64,000 nucleotides of DNA from Metridium senile (Eukaryota > Cnidaria > Anthozoa > Actiniaria > Metridiidae), in contig OX459096.1 in assembly GCA_949775045.1 (NCBI GenBank), forward strand, positions 47,917,790 to 47,981,789, read 5' to 3'. The translations under genes were made by a program, and so were the position numbers. The notes beneath the pieces are model-generated. The model worked only from the letters and a program-made list of their open reading frames with translations, did not search any database and had not been told where the DNA came from. The stretch's first letter is position 1. The number at the start of each line of letters is the position of its first letter. Of the stretch, positions 45,301 through 60,300 are shown piece after piece.

Positions 45301-48300
45301 TAGTTTCATGACCCGTAAACTCTATGCACTTGCTTTGGGTAAATGTGCAGCTGAGTCAGCTGATAGTCCTATGATGCAAGAGGTTCTTCTTGGTGGTCAT
45401 TTGTATTTAATGGTACTTAAGGTAGGTTACAGTATTACCGTATTTACTTGAATAAGCACTGCCCCAAATAAGTGCCGTATTCTAACAGTATAATGCCACT
45501 CTCGAACAGCATTGGAAAAGCGATATTCTTCAGTTCAAAGTAAATCTATTTCAATGCTCGCCCATTAATTTATCTCCCAAATATTCATAGTTCTAATCAA
45601 GAAAGGAACAATGAGATCGAGAAAAATGTAATAAGTGCTGCGGCGCTTAATCAAATAAATATGACTGCAATAGTAAGGATATCTGAAATTAGTGTAAATA
45701 TACAAGTGACTATAGAAAATCACACCCTATCCAAGAACAATAGTGATGATGATTGTAATAACAAATTATAAAGATAGCAAAGATGAAAACCCTAGAGAGG
45801 CGTGATGGTCTAGTGGTCAGGGGATCGAATTCCGGGCCTAATGGTCTGGGTTTGATTCCCCGCCTGGACAATTGCATTGTGTCCTTGGGCAAGACACTTC
45901 ACTCTCTCAGTGCCTTGTCTTCTCAGATAAGGATGTAAAGCCAGAGGTCCCGTCTGCCTTCACTCTAATTTCTATAAGGTGGATATAAAAGATCCTGTTG
46001 TGCTATTCGAAAAGAGCAGGGGATTGTCTCCTGGCACAACAGTCAGGTCTCAGAATACTAAAGGGCCCATAGTAATTGGTGTAAGCTGTTGTGGTGTCCC
46101 TGCCTTCATATGAAGGAAAAAGCTAATAAAAATAAAATAAGAACAATAACATTTGCAATATGATATTGATGGCACTAACAATGGCATTAATTATAACTGC
46201 ATTGAAAGCAACAAAAGATTTGATGAAATGCTAGTTATAACTGCATGTATCTATGTTTCTCAGGAACGATTAGAACAATGGCTTCAAATAGTTGCTCAGA
46301 ATCTGGAGAAAGCATCTAGGACCAAAGCCAAGGAGTTTTCTGTGAACACAGGTATTGAAACAATGCATGCAACAAGGGCCCGGGCAAACGGTTTCAACAT
46401 TTGCTTCAACATTTGTTCTCATGGGTGTAGTCAACAATGTTGGAGCAGGGCAAACAACTTCAACTCCGATTCAACATTCACAGAACAAAAGAAATGTTGA
46501 ATGGATGTTGAACGCGTTTAAACTCTTTCAACATCGATTCAACATGTTTCAACAATGTTGAAAAGGTGGGCAAACGGCTTCAACATTGCCATTCCACAAA
46601 ATTAAATGAATGTTGAAGCAAATGTTGAAACCATTTGCCGGGGCCCTAACATCTATTTAGTGGAACTAATACATGGATATTCAAATGATGTATTATGTGA
46701 TATAGTACATGTTAATTTTGCACATATTTTAATCAAGGTTTTTTTTGTTTAGCTTCGGTATTACAGGCAATTGCTCATTCGTCAAATATTTCCCATCAAA
46801 TGGAGTATCTAATGGCAACTGGCAATCTTGTATCTAGAAGTGGATTTGCTTTACTTCAGGTGGGCTATTAGAGAGTTGTAATTACATGTAGAATGTTTTA
46901 TATAACCGACTTTTAACATTCAAATGAAAACATTCTTATATGTTATCTGTAAAATAACATGGTAATGAGGTGTGCATGTAGAAAAAATTAATGCTTAAGT
47001 GATTTGCGCTTTGTGCTCAAAATAATTACAATAAAACAAGAATGACAAGAGATTTGCTTGAAAGTAGCTTGTGGCTCACAGAAACAAATAAAAGCATATA
47101 GCTACACATCCCATTTGCAAGTTAAAAGTAAGATATACAAATCATACAAAAACAACATTACAAACATAACATTACAAACATAACATGACAAACATAACAT
47201 TACAAACATAAAGAACAGTGTGATGTTTGCTATTTGTGTTAGCTGCCATGTATGATGACGACATGTTATGCGTGTCAACTGATTGACTTGTGGCTTGGTG
47301 TTTTCTTGGTCTTTGTTGGTGTTTTACTGACTTAGAACAAGGTTCACCTCAAAACCATCTTGTCAACTTGATCTTACTAACATTCTGACAATGGCATTTT
47401 TCAAATTATTGTTTCAAAAGTTTATAAGCTTTCAGAGAACTCACAATTCTTTTGTTTGTTTGTAGGTATCTGGGTTTACCATTGTGGCTGATAGATTGAA
47501 TATGTTCAGGTTTTTATCTCATTTCCGGTGTGTACATAGAGGTGCCTTCTTTGCCCAGATGAGAACAACATCTGTTAGAAAACTACTTCCAGAGGCATGG
47601 GGTATGTACATGATTTATATTATATTTCACTATGCTGCCATGTATGATGACCACATGTTATGCGTGTCAACTGATTGACTCGTGGCTTGGTGTTTTCTTG
47701 GTCTTTGTTGGTGTTTTACTAACTCAGAACAAGGTTCACCTCAAAACCATCTTGTCAACTTGATCTTACTAACATTCTGACAATGGCAGCCATTCATCTA
47801 TAATGTTTACTGTATTCATCAGTATTATAGTTATTATTTAACTAACCTGCTACAAATGAACCACTGACTGTGTCTACCCCTAGTGCTCATATAATCGTAC
47901 ACTTTTTTGTAGGAAAAAGTGTAGCTAAGTTGGTTAGTGCACAGCTTTCGGGGCGAGAGGTCACGAGTTTGATTCCCAGAGGCTTCACACTTATTTGGAC
48001 TTCTTTCCAATCAGTGTAGCTTTGAGTAGCTTTAAATAGCCCTAGAGAGGGGGGAAGAGCACACTGTTGGCTTCCTGGGAGACCAGCTTACTTCTAGCTG
48101 AAGGAACTACCAAAGCTAAATAATACTCCTTCCTCCTTTATACTGACAGTATCCCTCATGATTGTCAACTATCTGAAACACAGTCCAAAACAAAACTTTA
48201 AAAAAACAAGTACTTTTAAACATATCCACATGGAAATTCTTATACAAATGACTTCCATGTCAATATTGTATGTTGAGTAAAGCTTTAATGCTAGTAGTAT

Positions 48301-51300
48301 CAGTGGTAAAAGTACCAATGTAGGCATTTCTTCTTGCTTTGCTCCTCTCTATGTTTTCCCTGTTTTTTGCCACTTTCTGTGTGCTTTATAACTGATTGGT
48401 GTCTATTTGGGTTGTGAAAGTATTGCATATCCTGGTTTATGATAGTTTTCTCTTTTGGTCTTCCAGGGTTTCTTTGTCCTGTACACACTCCTGATGGTTC
48501 TCCATGTGGACTGTTAAACCATCTTGCTGCAGAGTGCCAGGTACTACTTGATGTATAATTGTGTAAAATATATTTGAAGTATTTCAAAATTTGATAGATA
48601 ACTACAGTACCGCCCGCGAGTAAAGTACCATCCACTCGCGAGTACGAGTACTCGTTTTGGCTCGCTGCTCGCAATTCACTCGTTCTTAATGAGGCTTGTT
48701 AATCGCTACACTCGTTACTCGCCACTCGCGAGTGAGAAAACTTTTTACAAAATAATTATATGCTCCGTACATGAATTTTCTAAAACTGTTTGGAAAGTAT
48801 GGGTGATTGTTTAGAATAATTAAAATTACTTCTGGGGTCAACATTTCAGTTTGCAAATTACAGTATGTATCGTCTGATCGAAAAGTTAAAGCTGTCGTAG
48901 TGAATGCATGTATATATTTTCAGTCAAAATATATAATTGTAATCATAATATTCACTTAGGTTGTCCAGGAACAATTTTCGAAATTTCTTTAACACTTTTT
49001 TTGACCTACTGTTGCTGTATTGCGTTATATTAAAATACACGTGTAGAACACTTCGTTTAAACTGCATGCCGAACCGGTTAAAAGCGGCCATTAAGATCCA
49101 TTAAAACTGGGCATGTTTGTGAAAGTGTCTAGACAGATGCGCCGTTTAATTAACTCTTCAGCAATTTTAATTGGTAATTTTAATTGATAACAATTTTAAA
49201 TGATATCTACTTTATTTCTGTATTTAGTTTGAGAACGAAAAGAGCTACAACAATCATTTCTACTTTCGTAGAAACTGGTTCAAAGCAGCTAAAACCGGTC
49301 GTACTTGTGAAAGCGTCTAGACAAATGGCACCGTTCAGTTATCTTTTTATAACTTAATACTGTTTATACTCACAGTGATTCGGCAATTAGAATAACAATA
49401 ACTATTTATTGCTCATGTTTTTATAAGAAATCAAATCCTTTTATAAAACATTTATAAACTTTTATAAACACGGCACTGTACGTAAGTTCCAGTCGTAAAA
49501 TCTATTTTATTATTGTGAAGTTTACGGTAATGTTACAGTTTTGTTGTCGTATTTAGTGGCATTTGTCGATCTTACAATATGAAAAAATATAGTTTTAGCG
49601 TCTAAAGAGTCAAATGACTTTCATTTACAGGCTTTTTAAACAAAGTTTAAACTGTTTATACTGTATGTAACTCATTCCACTCGCAAGCCTATACGAGCCC
49701 AAGAGACTCGTTCGTTCCGAGTGGGTAACTTTATTGACATTATGCATAACTCGCGAGTGACGCGCACACTCGCTACGCGTACTCGCGAGTGGATGGTACT
49801 TTACTCGCGGGCGGTACTGTATTTCTTTTACAAGAAAAATTATCAGTGTAACGTTGGGTTTTTCTCTTGGTTATCCGGTTTTCCTCCTTCTGCAAAAATC
49901 AATGTGTGAGCAGTTCCATGTGCTAATATATTTAATGTAATGGTAGTGAGTGTGTGCCGAATACACCTTAACCACTGGCTAGTGAGATTTGATAACGACT
50001 CCCCTGATCTTGACATAATGAGTTGAAGTGTGTTCGGTGTATAAGTGAAAAACAGATGCATGAGAAAAATATCGTATGCCCTTGGCGGGAATTGAACCCC
50101 ACAGTTTCTGCTTTCTAGTCTGACGTGTTACCACTACAACACAATGACCAACCACGCAGATCTTGACATAAAAACAATGATTGAAAAAAGTGATAAAATA
50201 AGTTATTACCTATTACCAGATAGTGAATACTTTAACAGCAGTCTCTCATCTTAATGGTTTGTTGTGCTCCATGGGAATGTACCCACATGATTCTCAAGTT
50301 CCTGGTGACAATAAGGACTATTACCCTGTTATTATGGATGGGCGTGTCCAAGGTTACGTCGACAAGGATATAGCACCGTCATTGGTGGATAGACTAAGAG
50401 TCATGAAGATTTTAGGAAAAGAAAAGGTATGCCATTATAATTATAATTATATAATAATAATAATTTTATTTTTTATAGTATCAATATCCAGTTGTTCAAC
50501 AACGCTTTACAAATTTGTTATAAAATAGATGCATATTAAAAAAAACTTTATTAAGAATGTTTGTTTTTATAATTATATTATATTATATTATAGCTAAAAA
50601 TCTTGATAATAATAATATTAAAAAGAGTCAAAATTATGTACAGTAAGCTTGCTGAAAGAGCCAGGTTTTAAGCTCACACTTAAAACTAGAAACTGTGTCA
50701 CATTGCCTGATGTGGATGGGAATGTTGTTCCATAATTCAGGTGTACAGCATCATAGGAAACCAAGTATTAACAAGTTGTATGGCTGTGTCACACATCTAA
50801 AGAAGTTATTTTAACAGGTGTAAAATATTGTGAAGGGGTTCAGTTTGTTCTAGAAAATGTCACATTGTATGTACTTTGCACATTAGTAGCAACAGAAACC
50901 AATTTCCTAACCAGGGGCCGGTTGTACAAAGCCTGAAAAGCGCTATCCACTAGATAAATCCCTATTCAACGGATACAACCTATACAAATTATATACACTT
51001 GATAACTGTTATCCAGTGGACAACTTTATCCAGGCTTCATACAACTGGCTCCAGATGTCAAAACACCAGAGTTTACAGAGTATAGAAGATCACTGTGACT
51101 GGCCACAGTTAGTGAAAGGGTTTCTATGTGACTTATGTTTTTCTTGTCTTTGTAGGTACCTAGTATGATGGAGATGTGTCTAGTTCCTAAGACCAAAGTA
51201 GCCAGTCAGTATCCAGCCTTGTATTTATTTACACTACCAGCCAGAATGATGAGGCCAGTTACTCACCTTCAGACTGGAAAAGTGGAGATGATTGGTACTT

Positions 51301-54300
51301 ATGAGCAGGTTTGGTTATTTTACCAGCCCTTAACTAATAACTAATAACGTAGAGTGATAGATAATATCAGGGTTCGTGCTACTCCTTAAACTCCTTGAAA
51401 ACTCCTTAGATTTGATTTACGTTTTTAAGGGCACTTGAAAAGCCCTTGAATTTTAGAAAATCAGCCAAAACTCCTTAAAAACTCCTTAATTCTAGCTAAA
51501 TTAGGATAAAAATCTGAGTATTGCAAATTGAAGTTAAGTAAAAATTCTAGTATTTGTATTGTATATCATTTTCGTAAATTTTCGTATATCAAAGTTGTCG
51601 CAAAAAGTGCTTAAAAATTACTTTTTGGTCCTTGAAAACTCCTTGATTTTGTTTACTGACATCAGCACGAACCCTGTAATATAATGAAATTTGTAACACC
51701 TTAACAAATGTTGACTTAACTTTACTGAAGTTTCGAGCCTTAGCCCTTCGTTTGAGTTGAAAATAAAGGCGTAATAATGTAGAGGGATAATTACATGGAA
51801 TATATATGGCACACTTTCAATGTGAATGATTTATGTTCTGACAAAGGATCTTTAAAAAACAACTATTATAATTGCTACAAAATGTTGTTAATTATTTTCT
51901 TTGTTTTATTGTGGTGTATTAATGATTCATAATTTTAATGAAATTTCTGTGTTGTTTACTCCAGGTTTATATGGATATTGCAGTGGTAAAAGAGGAAATT
52001 TATGAAGGGGTAATCCAATAAATCTTATTTTCATGAAATCAACCTATTTACATGTATGTTTCCTATGATGCTCTCCCGTTTGAACTTGAATAAAAAATAC
52101 TGAAGCTAAAAAAATACTGATTGTAATTTAGTTTAATCATGTCTTTCACACTCACTTGAATCAATTTTATCAAGATGAATCTAATTATTATACAGCCTTG
52201 TTGGTCACTTGTAATCAGTCTGAATGCAAGTTTAAACAGTCTAGTTAAATAGAGATTAAAACATTGGCCATCCAGAGATATGAAATTTATATTCAAGTGT
52301 TCAATCTTGACATTACACAAGTGAGCGTAGTTTATTATATAACATACAGTGTTTTAAATCAAGAAATTATTTCAAAATATTAAAAACATAGACAAGTGTG
52401 ATGAATAGAAATATCAACACCGGACATGTGTGTGATACGATTTTTATCAGTGTGCGAAATCCTTATAAAACACTGTTAATAAAAAATGCAGTTTTTAGAG
52501 TATTAAGTATACCAAAGCTAGCTGGCAGGGAGATTGTTATACTTCATTTGACAAAAACAGTTGTTAACAGTAATTCTTGTTAATTGAAAGACATAATCTT
52601 TGTTTTGGTGATGCATTCATTTAATTGACCCCTTTCCTTAGAATAGTCAATAATAATGTTTTGTGCTTGTGTGCAGGTCACAACTCATGTAGAAAACAAG
52701 CAAACCGCCATGTTGAGTACTATTGCCAGTATGACTCCATTCTCTGATTTCAACCAAAGTCCAAGAAATATGTACCAATGTCAGGTTTGTTTGACACCCT
52801 GTAAAACATTTGCTTTCTTCTTTCATTCTTCTAGTGTGTACCGTGGTATATTTAACAAATTTACGATAGTTTTGTGTGGTATGTCCTCTTATTTACCATG
52901 GTTGGCGTCATCAAATCATCTAAATTGTTGTGGATCCACGAGACAAAGTCGAAGTCCTATTCTATCCTATTCTATCCAATGACATCCATTCCGATTCACA
53001 CCACTCCACTCCAATCTCATCACATCACATCCTATCCTATCCTATCCTATCCTATCCTATCCTATCCTATCCTATCCTATCCTATCCTATCCTATCCTAT
53101 CCTATCCTATCCTATCCTATCCTATCCTATCCTATCCTATCCTATCCTATCCTATCCTATCCTATCCTATCCTATCCTCATGTGTCCATGTCATGCTATT
53201 CTATATTCCATTCCATTTTGTGTTCTCTCTATTTTTGGCATAGCTCATCCTATCTAACTTATCCTATCTTTTCCCTGTCATGGTATTCTATTCTATTCCA
53301 TTCTGTTATGTGTTCTCTTATTTATAGCTCATTACAAAACTCTTGAATATATAAATCAACAAATAAATCCCTCTATCTGCACCCTCACAAGACTTTCATG
53401 TGTGAAGGGTTTCATACAGAGGGCAAAGAAAAAGGTTGAATACTAGACATTTACAACAGACATTGTCTGAAAAACACTGAAAATGTCTTCTTATTCAGCC
53501 AACATTTATTTTGTAATAAGATGTAACATTTGTAAAAGTGAATATAATTACAAGAAATCCATAATGATATAATTTTAAATAGAATTGTTCAGAACAATCA
53601 GTAAATCATTGTCTAGTATCCTGCTCATTTTATTATCTCTTTAAAATTGTATCTGTTTAATCACTTAGATGGGTAAGCAGACCATGGGGACACCAGTACA
53701 AGCTTTAAAACATAGAACTGACAACAAATTGTACAGAATACAGGTAACTTATTACAACTGAAACATCTATAATGCATGTCCACATCAGCCTTTGCTTCCA
53801 TTAACCATAACCTGCATTATCAAATAAAGTTGAATTGAGTTGACTTTAAGGTCTAGTGAATAAATGCAAATACAAATGATTTAGTTAAACATGTTTGCCT
53901 ACCTGTATTGTTGGGCCTGAAGTATTTAAAAAAAAACCATCTTTTTATCGGATTGCTATTTGTTTGTTTGTATATTTGGTAGTTTGTTTGTTTGACATTT
54001 GTTTGTTCAATTGTTTGTTCATGTGTTTTGTTTTGTTAGCTTTACTTAAATATACAAATACAGAAACACCACAATAGCGTACACAAACTATTACATTGGA
54101 CCCTGTAGAATGTATAAGCCAAACAGCACAACCCATAGAACAGTGTTCTCCCCTACATTGCCAGTATTGAAAGCGTTTCCTTATTGTGCAAGGGTCTTGG
54201 TGGGTAAATTTGTTTAACTTTCCTGGCTAATAAATGTTGTTTTGTTTTATAGACTCCTCAATGTCCTTTAGTACGGCCTGCATCACATGATCTGTACAAT

Positions 54301-57300
54301 ATGGATGACTACCCTCTAGGGACCAATGCAATTGTAGCTGTCATATCTTACACTGTATGTGTGATTTGTCTCTTTTTGCATTATTACAAACCTTGATGTA
54401 TATTAATCTCTCAAACTTCAATACCTTAAATATCTACTCTGAACAGCTCTTGTAATATTATAATATTATTTTGTGTCAGGCAAATATCAAGAATTGTATA
54501 TATATATCTCCACATCCTTGTTCTTGCAATGTAGGGTTACGATATGGAAGATGCAATGGTTCTAAACAAATCGTCTTATGAGAGAGGTTTTGCTCATGGA
54601 TCTATTTACAAGGCACAGTTTTTGAATCTTGAACCCAAGTCTCGTGGAGGGGAGCAGAGTAGTCAGCACTTTGGTAAACCAGCCTTATAGTTTTACTTGT
54701 TGTTGTTGCTGTTGTTGTTGTTGTTGTTGTTGCTTTTGTTGTTGTTGTTGTTGTTGCTGTTGTTGTTGTTGTTTGTTGTTGTTGCTGTTGTTGTTGTTGT
54801 TGCTGTTGTTGTTTGTTGTTGTTAACAACTTATTTTAGTTCCTGGGTTTAGGAGAGTGCAAACAGTATATCCATGTTATACAAAACTAAATATTACAAAA
54901 TTGTGCTGTATAATATTAAACATTAGAATTACCATTACTATTTAGAATGTACTAATGTTTCATGGATATACTATTTGTATTGGTTTTGAGTGCAATTTGG
55001 GAATAATTCGCACGAGTGTGTTTTTCAAAGAGCTCAAATTGCAAGAGACCGTACGTACTCGGTCTCTTGCAATTTGAGCTCTTTGAAAAACACACGAGTG
55101 CGAATTATCCCAAATTGAACGAGAAATCATATGATTACTTATTAATAATATACATGAAAAAATTAAAAACATTACAGACAGGAAGTGACGACATGTTAAT
55201 TTGACAAAATGCATGCGCATTTTATTGAACCCATAATATGAAATGTGTTCGTTTACAACCATATTCAAAGCGATTTAGGATCCAACTTCAAAGAGCTTAT
55301 TTGACAACAAAATGTGAATATGTAAAGCGATTTCGGATTCTAATACATATAAGACCAACTTCAAAGAGTTTTTTCTAATTTTCTAAGCCGAAATGTGGCA
55401 AAATGTTTACTATTTTTTGCTGTGAAAGTTAATCTGAATCTGAATCACTGTCAATGAAATATCGACGCTTTCAACAACTGCTTGACTGGACGTTTGGATT
55501 TACTGTAGACTTCGAGTTGTTAAAGTTGAAGGAAACCTGGCAGTTGTTGAACGTGTTCAGGAAACTTTGTTCTTGTGATTTCATCATCGTTGGATTCATT
55601 GAAAAAGATGGACCTTGACTCGGCATAGAGTTGTTACTCGGCATTAGAGTTGTTACTTTTCTAGATATTTATGGTGGGAAGCCACATTTTTAAGGTAAAA
55701 CAATATACATTATTTATTTCTTATACTTTTATTTCAACTTCTGTAAACAATTCATTGTAATTAATATATTTTTATGTACTTTCTTCACTAGTTGAAGTCC
55801 TTCTCTTTTAACAATTGTACTCGTTACGAAACGGTAAATAAAAGAAGTTTGCGGCTAAAAAAATATCTATTGACGTCGTTATATTTCTCTCTTCACACCA
55901 TTTCTTATATACATTAAGCCAAAACGACGTAAGTTCCTACTCATATTTTCGTTTTTTGAGCCATTTTTTAGTTCTTCAATGACAAAATCCGAAGCATTAC
56001 AAAAACTCTTCTCATTCAAAATGGCTGCCATTTTTTCCCTCTCGGATGTCAACTTTGCTTCAAATTTTTCGCCATCATAATCTTTCATCTGATTGGCTTA
56101 TTTTATTTTCTATTGTTTATAAGCCAATAGGCATTGCGTAATACCTGCACTGTATTACTTTGTTTTTGCACTGTATTACCTTGTTTTTGCACTGAATTAC
56201 CTCTAAAATGCACTGTTCATCAGCCAATCAGAATCGAGTAATTTTTTTATGTATATTATTAACAATGTAATAGTCTGTCTATCTGTCAAAATAACTTTCA
56301 GTACCCAACATCAAAAATATGGAAATATTTTGTTGAGATATGCAATATGCATGTGAACTAGCATTGACTATACAATGTGGATCTAATGTAATGAAATTGG
56401 CTCTTTCATTAAACTGACTTTGTATTGAAATGACTTTGGTTTGAAATAACCAGGTATATTTCAAGGAGTCACTTGTCTAATCTCAACAACATTGTTAGCC
56501 AAAGTCCTTACATGACTAACAGTTGTTAGTTTATTGAGATGTATTTTACAGTGTGGACACTCCAACCCGGGACCACTTAGACAAAACCATCCAATCAAAA
56601 AACATTTAAACCAGACAGAGATTGAACTGAAAACAGCACAAGCCAATCAAATTATAGTGTTCTCACGCTCATAACATTCTTGAACTGAAAGCTGCAATAT
56701 GATTGGTTGATTATCAATTCATCTAAAGTGGTCCTGGTTGGAGTGTCCACACTGTAAAGGCACTATAATCACCACATTACGTTGAATTTCTTGTCTTTTA
56801 GGATGCCTGCCTGATGATAGTCGGACAGAGGGATGGATTGATCCTGATGGACTTCCACCAATAGGAGCACACCTTGAAAGAGGGGATCCATTTTACAGGT
56901 AACAGTGATGACTTGTGATTGTCAAGTGGAGAGAAACAATCAGTGTAGAGATGATGATGGTGTTGGCGATGAATGATGGTTGTGCTGATGATGCTGTTGC
57001 TGGTGACGTTGGTGATGACAGTGGCGATGATGACGATAGTGATGATGATGATGCTGTTGCTGGTGACGTTGGTGAATGACAGTGATGATTATGATGACGA
57101 TGACGATGGTGATGATGACATTGACAATGGTGATGACAGTGACGATGATGATGACAACGATGATGATGGTATCAGTAATCTTGAATATTGATGGTAACTA
57201 TACTGTTGTTGCAATGATAATGTAGTACAACCTCTCTAATATACACAGTTTTAGTGATGCCATGTATGATGACCACATGTTATGCGTGTCAACTGATTGA

Positions 57301-60300
57301 CTTGTGGCTTGGTGTTCTCTTGGTCTTTGTTTGTGTTTTACTGACTTAGAACAAGATTCACCTCAAAACTATCTTGTCAACTTGATCTTACTAACATTCT
57401 GACAATGGCAGCTATTCATCTTCTCTGTGAAGCTATCTTACTTGAACAAAGAAAAAAACTTTCAAAATAATTGTTTTTAAATCATTTATATATTGCATAT
57501 AAACAATATTGTACAAATTTGAGTATTGAATTACCCATTTCTGTGATAGAAAAGCAAAGGAAGCTGCAGGCTTTTACTTTGTGAGCCAGTAAACTATCAA
57601 ATGTATAATGAAATGATAAATTTACTGAAGTAGTTTCTATTTTCTGTTATGTTGCAGCTATATTGACACTAATACAGGACAAGCAACAATCAAAAAGTAT
57701 AATAACATGGAGCCTTGTATAATAGATGATGTAAGCTATTTTCATGTTATTTTTTTAGATGACACTATTAAGACCGTTCTATATTGTTCCTGTTATCATT
57801 GTACAGTTTTTGTGTATACCAACTAGCTTTTACAGTCTGACGCACCTTACCATGGCCACCTAATTACAGTTTTGTACAAGTTAACCAATCAGAAAGCAAG
57901 AATTTGACCTTAATATAAAAGACATGCCAAGTGTCAAACGGTAAACACTTTAAAATGTTCAAAGCGAAGACAAGAGTGAAGTTTATAAGTAGTATATAAA
58001 AAACGAGCAGCAGTGTTTTTATCATAAAGACACATGTGTTTTTATATAATGTACCTGATTTGCGCAGGGTATATGGGGTATAAAGGTCATGCATGTGACC
58101 AAATTGGAATGCCCCGATTGGACTAATAGCTCATGAATTATTAATGAGTTTTTTAAGTGTCTTTAAAAAACGCATTAATAATTCATGAGCTATTAGTCCA
58201 ATCGGGGCATTCCAATTTGGTCACATGCATGACCTTTATACCCCATAAAACACTGCCATAGGTACATTATATAAAAACACGTGTGTCTTTATGATAAAGG
58301 TACGTGTGTCTTTATGTACCTATGACACTTGTAAAGGTCTCAGTTTTAATCTCTCATCATTGTCCTTTACTAGAGGCATCACTCGAAACAATGCTATCAA
58401 TCTCATACTATATTATGCACGACCTTTCTCAAATGTGGGATGCCAAATGTGGTGCTTAATGGTGCATGGTGTGATATGAGCATGCGCAGTGTACCTTGCA
58501 AATAAAGTTTGTCTCCAAATTGGACTTTTCTTCAAGAAACTTTTATAATTTAGTTTTGAATAAGTGTTGGAGTTTTTTAAGCTATATAAAAAACTCGCAG
58601 CACGTGTTTTATCAAGGATCAAAAACCCTCGCTGCGCTCGGGTTTTTATCCTTGATAAAACACTGCTGCTCGTTTTTTATATACTACAAAAAACCTCCAA
58701 GGATGTTTAAATTTGAAAAGGTGTAGCAAATAATTTGAAAAGAGAAACTTTTGAACGCTAAGCTAGCTTGTACAAAACTTTAATTGGGTGGCCACGGTAA
58801 GGCGCGTTATGCTGTAAGACAGGTACAAAGCGTTGTATGATTGGTTGTTTGTTTATGTTCAAAGTGTTGTATGATTGTTTGTATGTTTAAATTGTTGTAT
58901 GATTTGTTTGTTTATGTATGTAGGTTAAAATTATTGGCAATGAAGCAGGAACGAAACCGTTAACCAAGGCTTGTGTCAAGATGAGAATACAGGTATGTGT
59001 ACCGTTTTTGATCTTGTACATGACCTACTTGTCATAGCTGTCTTGATTAGATAGTTTGGGATCATGTTTACTAAACATTGAGATAAGGTCCACTTCAATC
59101 TTTATACACATATTTCAATTAACGTTGTCCATCTGGAATGGTCGATCTGAGACCGATAGGAATTATGGGAGCTCGTTAAACTGCAAATACACTATTATAA
59201 TCACGCTCGAATATTAATGTTTACTTCTGAAATACTATTATCCATAATTCAGCACCATTCAAGTGTGATTAAAACAACACATTTGGAATTAATTGAACTC
59301 CCACAATTCCTATCGGTCTCAGATCAACCATTTCAGATGGACAACGTTAATTGAAATAGGTGTATACACCTATTTCAAAAATCATAGTTGCAAACAAAGC
59401 CACAGTCCATACTCTGAAGCCTGCAAAGGATGTCAGTTTTACTTCTCTTGTTATCTATATATTTATAGCATATTTTGATTGTACGTATTTGTGTTATTTG
59501 ACCATAACAAGTTGTTGTTGTGGTAGATATAAATAGAAATATTTCTTTAAAAAACGTGCCATAAATCACAAATTAAGTCCAAATTATAACCGACATCCTT
59601 TGCAGGTTTCAGAGTGTGGACCGTAGCTTCGGCTGCGACAACGATTTTCGAAATAGGTGTATATATATATATAGAAACATAAAACCACAATGATGTTTTG
59701 GCAAAGCATCGTATATAACCGTGGTATTAACTTAAATGTTTTTATTTTCTTTGTCCAGAGAAATCCTATCATTGGTGACAAGTTTTCAAGCAGACATGGA
59801 CAAAAGGGAATCTGTAGGTATGTAGTACACCGCGCGATTCCACGACATTTTGACTTTGGTGATTGAAAGTCCATACCACGGCTATCGTAAATTTGTTAAT
59901 TACATTAACTTTAAATTGATAGATTTTTAAGCCATTTAAAAAGACCTTTTTAATTAGTATAAAAATTACAAAAATGACAACTGGTCTTCTCGTAATTCTA
60001 TTTCTCATCAAACTATATGCCCAAAAGAATATATTTATATATATATAAAAATCTGTAGGAACACTGCTGAATAGTCGATCCAGGTATTTGCTATAACAGC
60101 AACTATTGTGAATGTTTGGTTCAGTTTATTACTATTTTGATTGTTTTAACTCGCTTTTGACTGAATTTCAAAATGTATTTTGAAAACATGTCTTCTGTTA
60201 GTGTAATGGCTCCTTCCAATACAACTCATATTTGCTTTTTTCAGTCAAAAGTGGCCGGTCGAAAACATGCCATTCTCAGAGTCTGGTATGACTCCCGATA

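Noticed and set aside
50083..50160. A tRNA gene on the minus strand
   Set aside because: A and B boxes are present but the acceptor and anticodon stems do not pair, and a SINE body follows.
52874..53346. Ser-Tyr-Pro-Ile-Leu repeat proteins
   Set aside because: Translations of the (CCTAT)n satellite inside a POLR1B intron.
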